Shown here: in pieces, positions 49,557 to 49,679 of the stretch
Layout: each line of letters begins with the position of its first letter
Numbering within the stretch: position 1 is the stretch's first letter
Position numbers and translations under genes: made by a program
NCBI RefSeq assembly: GCF_002863225.1
Contig: NZ_PKEK01000089.1
Location: 1-49,679, forward strand
Direction of reading: 5' to 3'
Source of the DNA: Mycobacterium sp.
GTDB taxonomy: Bacteria; Actinomycetota; Actinomycetes; Mycobacteriales; Mycobacteriaceae
Length of the DNA: 49,679 nt
Notes under the pieces: generated by a model
Told to the model about the DNA's origin: nothing
Seen by the model: the letters and a program-made list of their open reading frames with translations, nothing else
Databases searched by the model: none

Positions 49557-49679
49557 GCGCAGCGATGGGGAGGAGCGGCGCAGGTATGACCGCCGGCGAC
49601 GATGCAGAGCGCAGCGATGGGGAGGAGCGGCGCAGGTATGACCGCCGGCGACGATGCAGAGCGCAGCGATGGGGAGGAG
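49557..49679. repeat. 52-bp tandem repeat, about 2.4 copies, running off the right edge
   Basis: A 52-base unit starting GCGCAGCGATGGGGAGGAGC begins at 49557, 49609 and 49661 (last copy cut by the window end). The copies are identical as far as they can be compared. Each complete unit holds GAGGAG and an ATGACC start-like codon. The unit length and start-codon content recall the mycobacterial interspersed repetitive units (MIRU); this identification is inferred. Confidence 0.85.

Noticed and set aside
1..49679. CRISPR arrays, rRNA, tRNA and prophage genes
   Set aside because: No spaced identical repeats, structural RNA motifs or phage proteins were seen; the only tandem array is contiguous, without spacers.

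Overview
This is a GC-rich actinobacterial window, and gene content and order identify it as a Mycobacterium chromosome. Positions 914-9841 and 25734-49509 follow the M. tuberculosis Rv0153c-Rv0183 block almost gene for gene. They carry ptbB, fadE2, pntAa/pntAb/pntB, a TetR gene and an FAD oxidase, then adhE1, a thioesterase, TB18.5, mce1R, fadD5, yrbE1A/B, mce1A-F, four Mce-associated genes, an LprO-like gene, Rv0180c, a pirin, sigG and the monoacylglycerol lipase. The PE genes found at the left of this block in M. tuberculosis are absent. A secreted PE-PPE-domain hydrolase without a PE domain sits at the left edge, and an alpha/beta hydrolase lies where PE3/PE4 would be. The species cannot be fixed from the sequence alone; a non-tuberculous mycobacterium is likely.

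Layout: 1-3477 holds the hydrolase, phosphatase, acyl-CoA dehydrogenase and a DUF1348 protein. 3597-6484 is the proton-translocating transhydrogenase operon. 6563-9841 holds a small conserved-looking protein, a TetR regulator, an alpha/beta hydrolase and an FAD-linked oxidase. 9838-25711 is a 15.9-kb block inserted between the Rv0161-like and adhE1 genes. 25734-27814 returns to core genes. 27830-43615 is the mce1 lipid-import locus with its GntR repressor. 43612-48610 holds envelope and stress genes on the minus strand, and 48670-49509 is the monoglyceride lipase. A 52-bp tandem repeat runs off the right end.

The most interesting part is the inserted block. It looks like one catabolic regulon: a TetR regulator, a degenerate SDR, two TesB-like proteins, an SMP-30/lactonase-like protein, an SRPBCC protein, an LLM flavin oxidoreductase, an acyl-CoA dehydrogenase, a CaiB-type CoA-transferase and a tightly overlapped eight-gene operon. 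That operon encodes an unknown protein, a dimeric alpha/beta-barrel protein, a P450, a zinc dehydrogenase, an HpcH-type aldolase, an SDR, a Baeyer-Villiger-type monooxygenase and an HSL-type esterase. Four non-coding gaps in the block share one motif, TTTACA-N14-TGTCA, always in the same orientation, next to the TetR gene and in front of each catabolic transcription unit. I infer a TetR-controlled route that oxidises an alcohol or alkane to a ketone, inserts oxygen, opens the ester or lactone and feeds acyl-CoA metabolism. The substrate is unknown.

The mce1 locus is complete. MlaE-type permeases (YrbE1A/B) and six MCE-domain subunits form a lipid importer, four Mas proteins assist it, FadD5 activates fatty acids and Mce1R represses the operon. 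Both sides of the window are therefore devoted to lipid or hydrophobic-compound uptake and breakdown.
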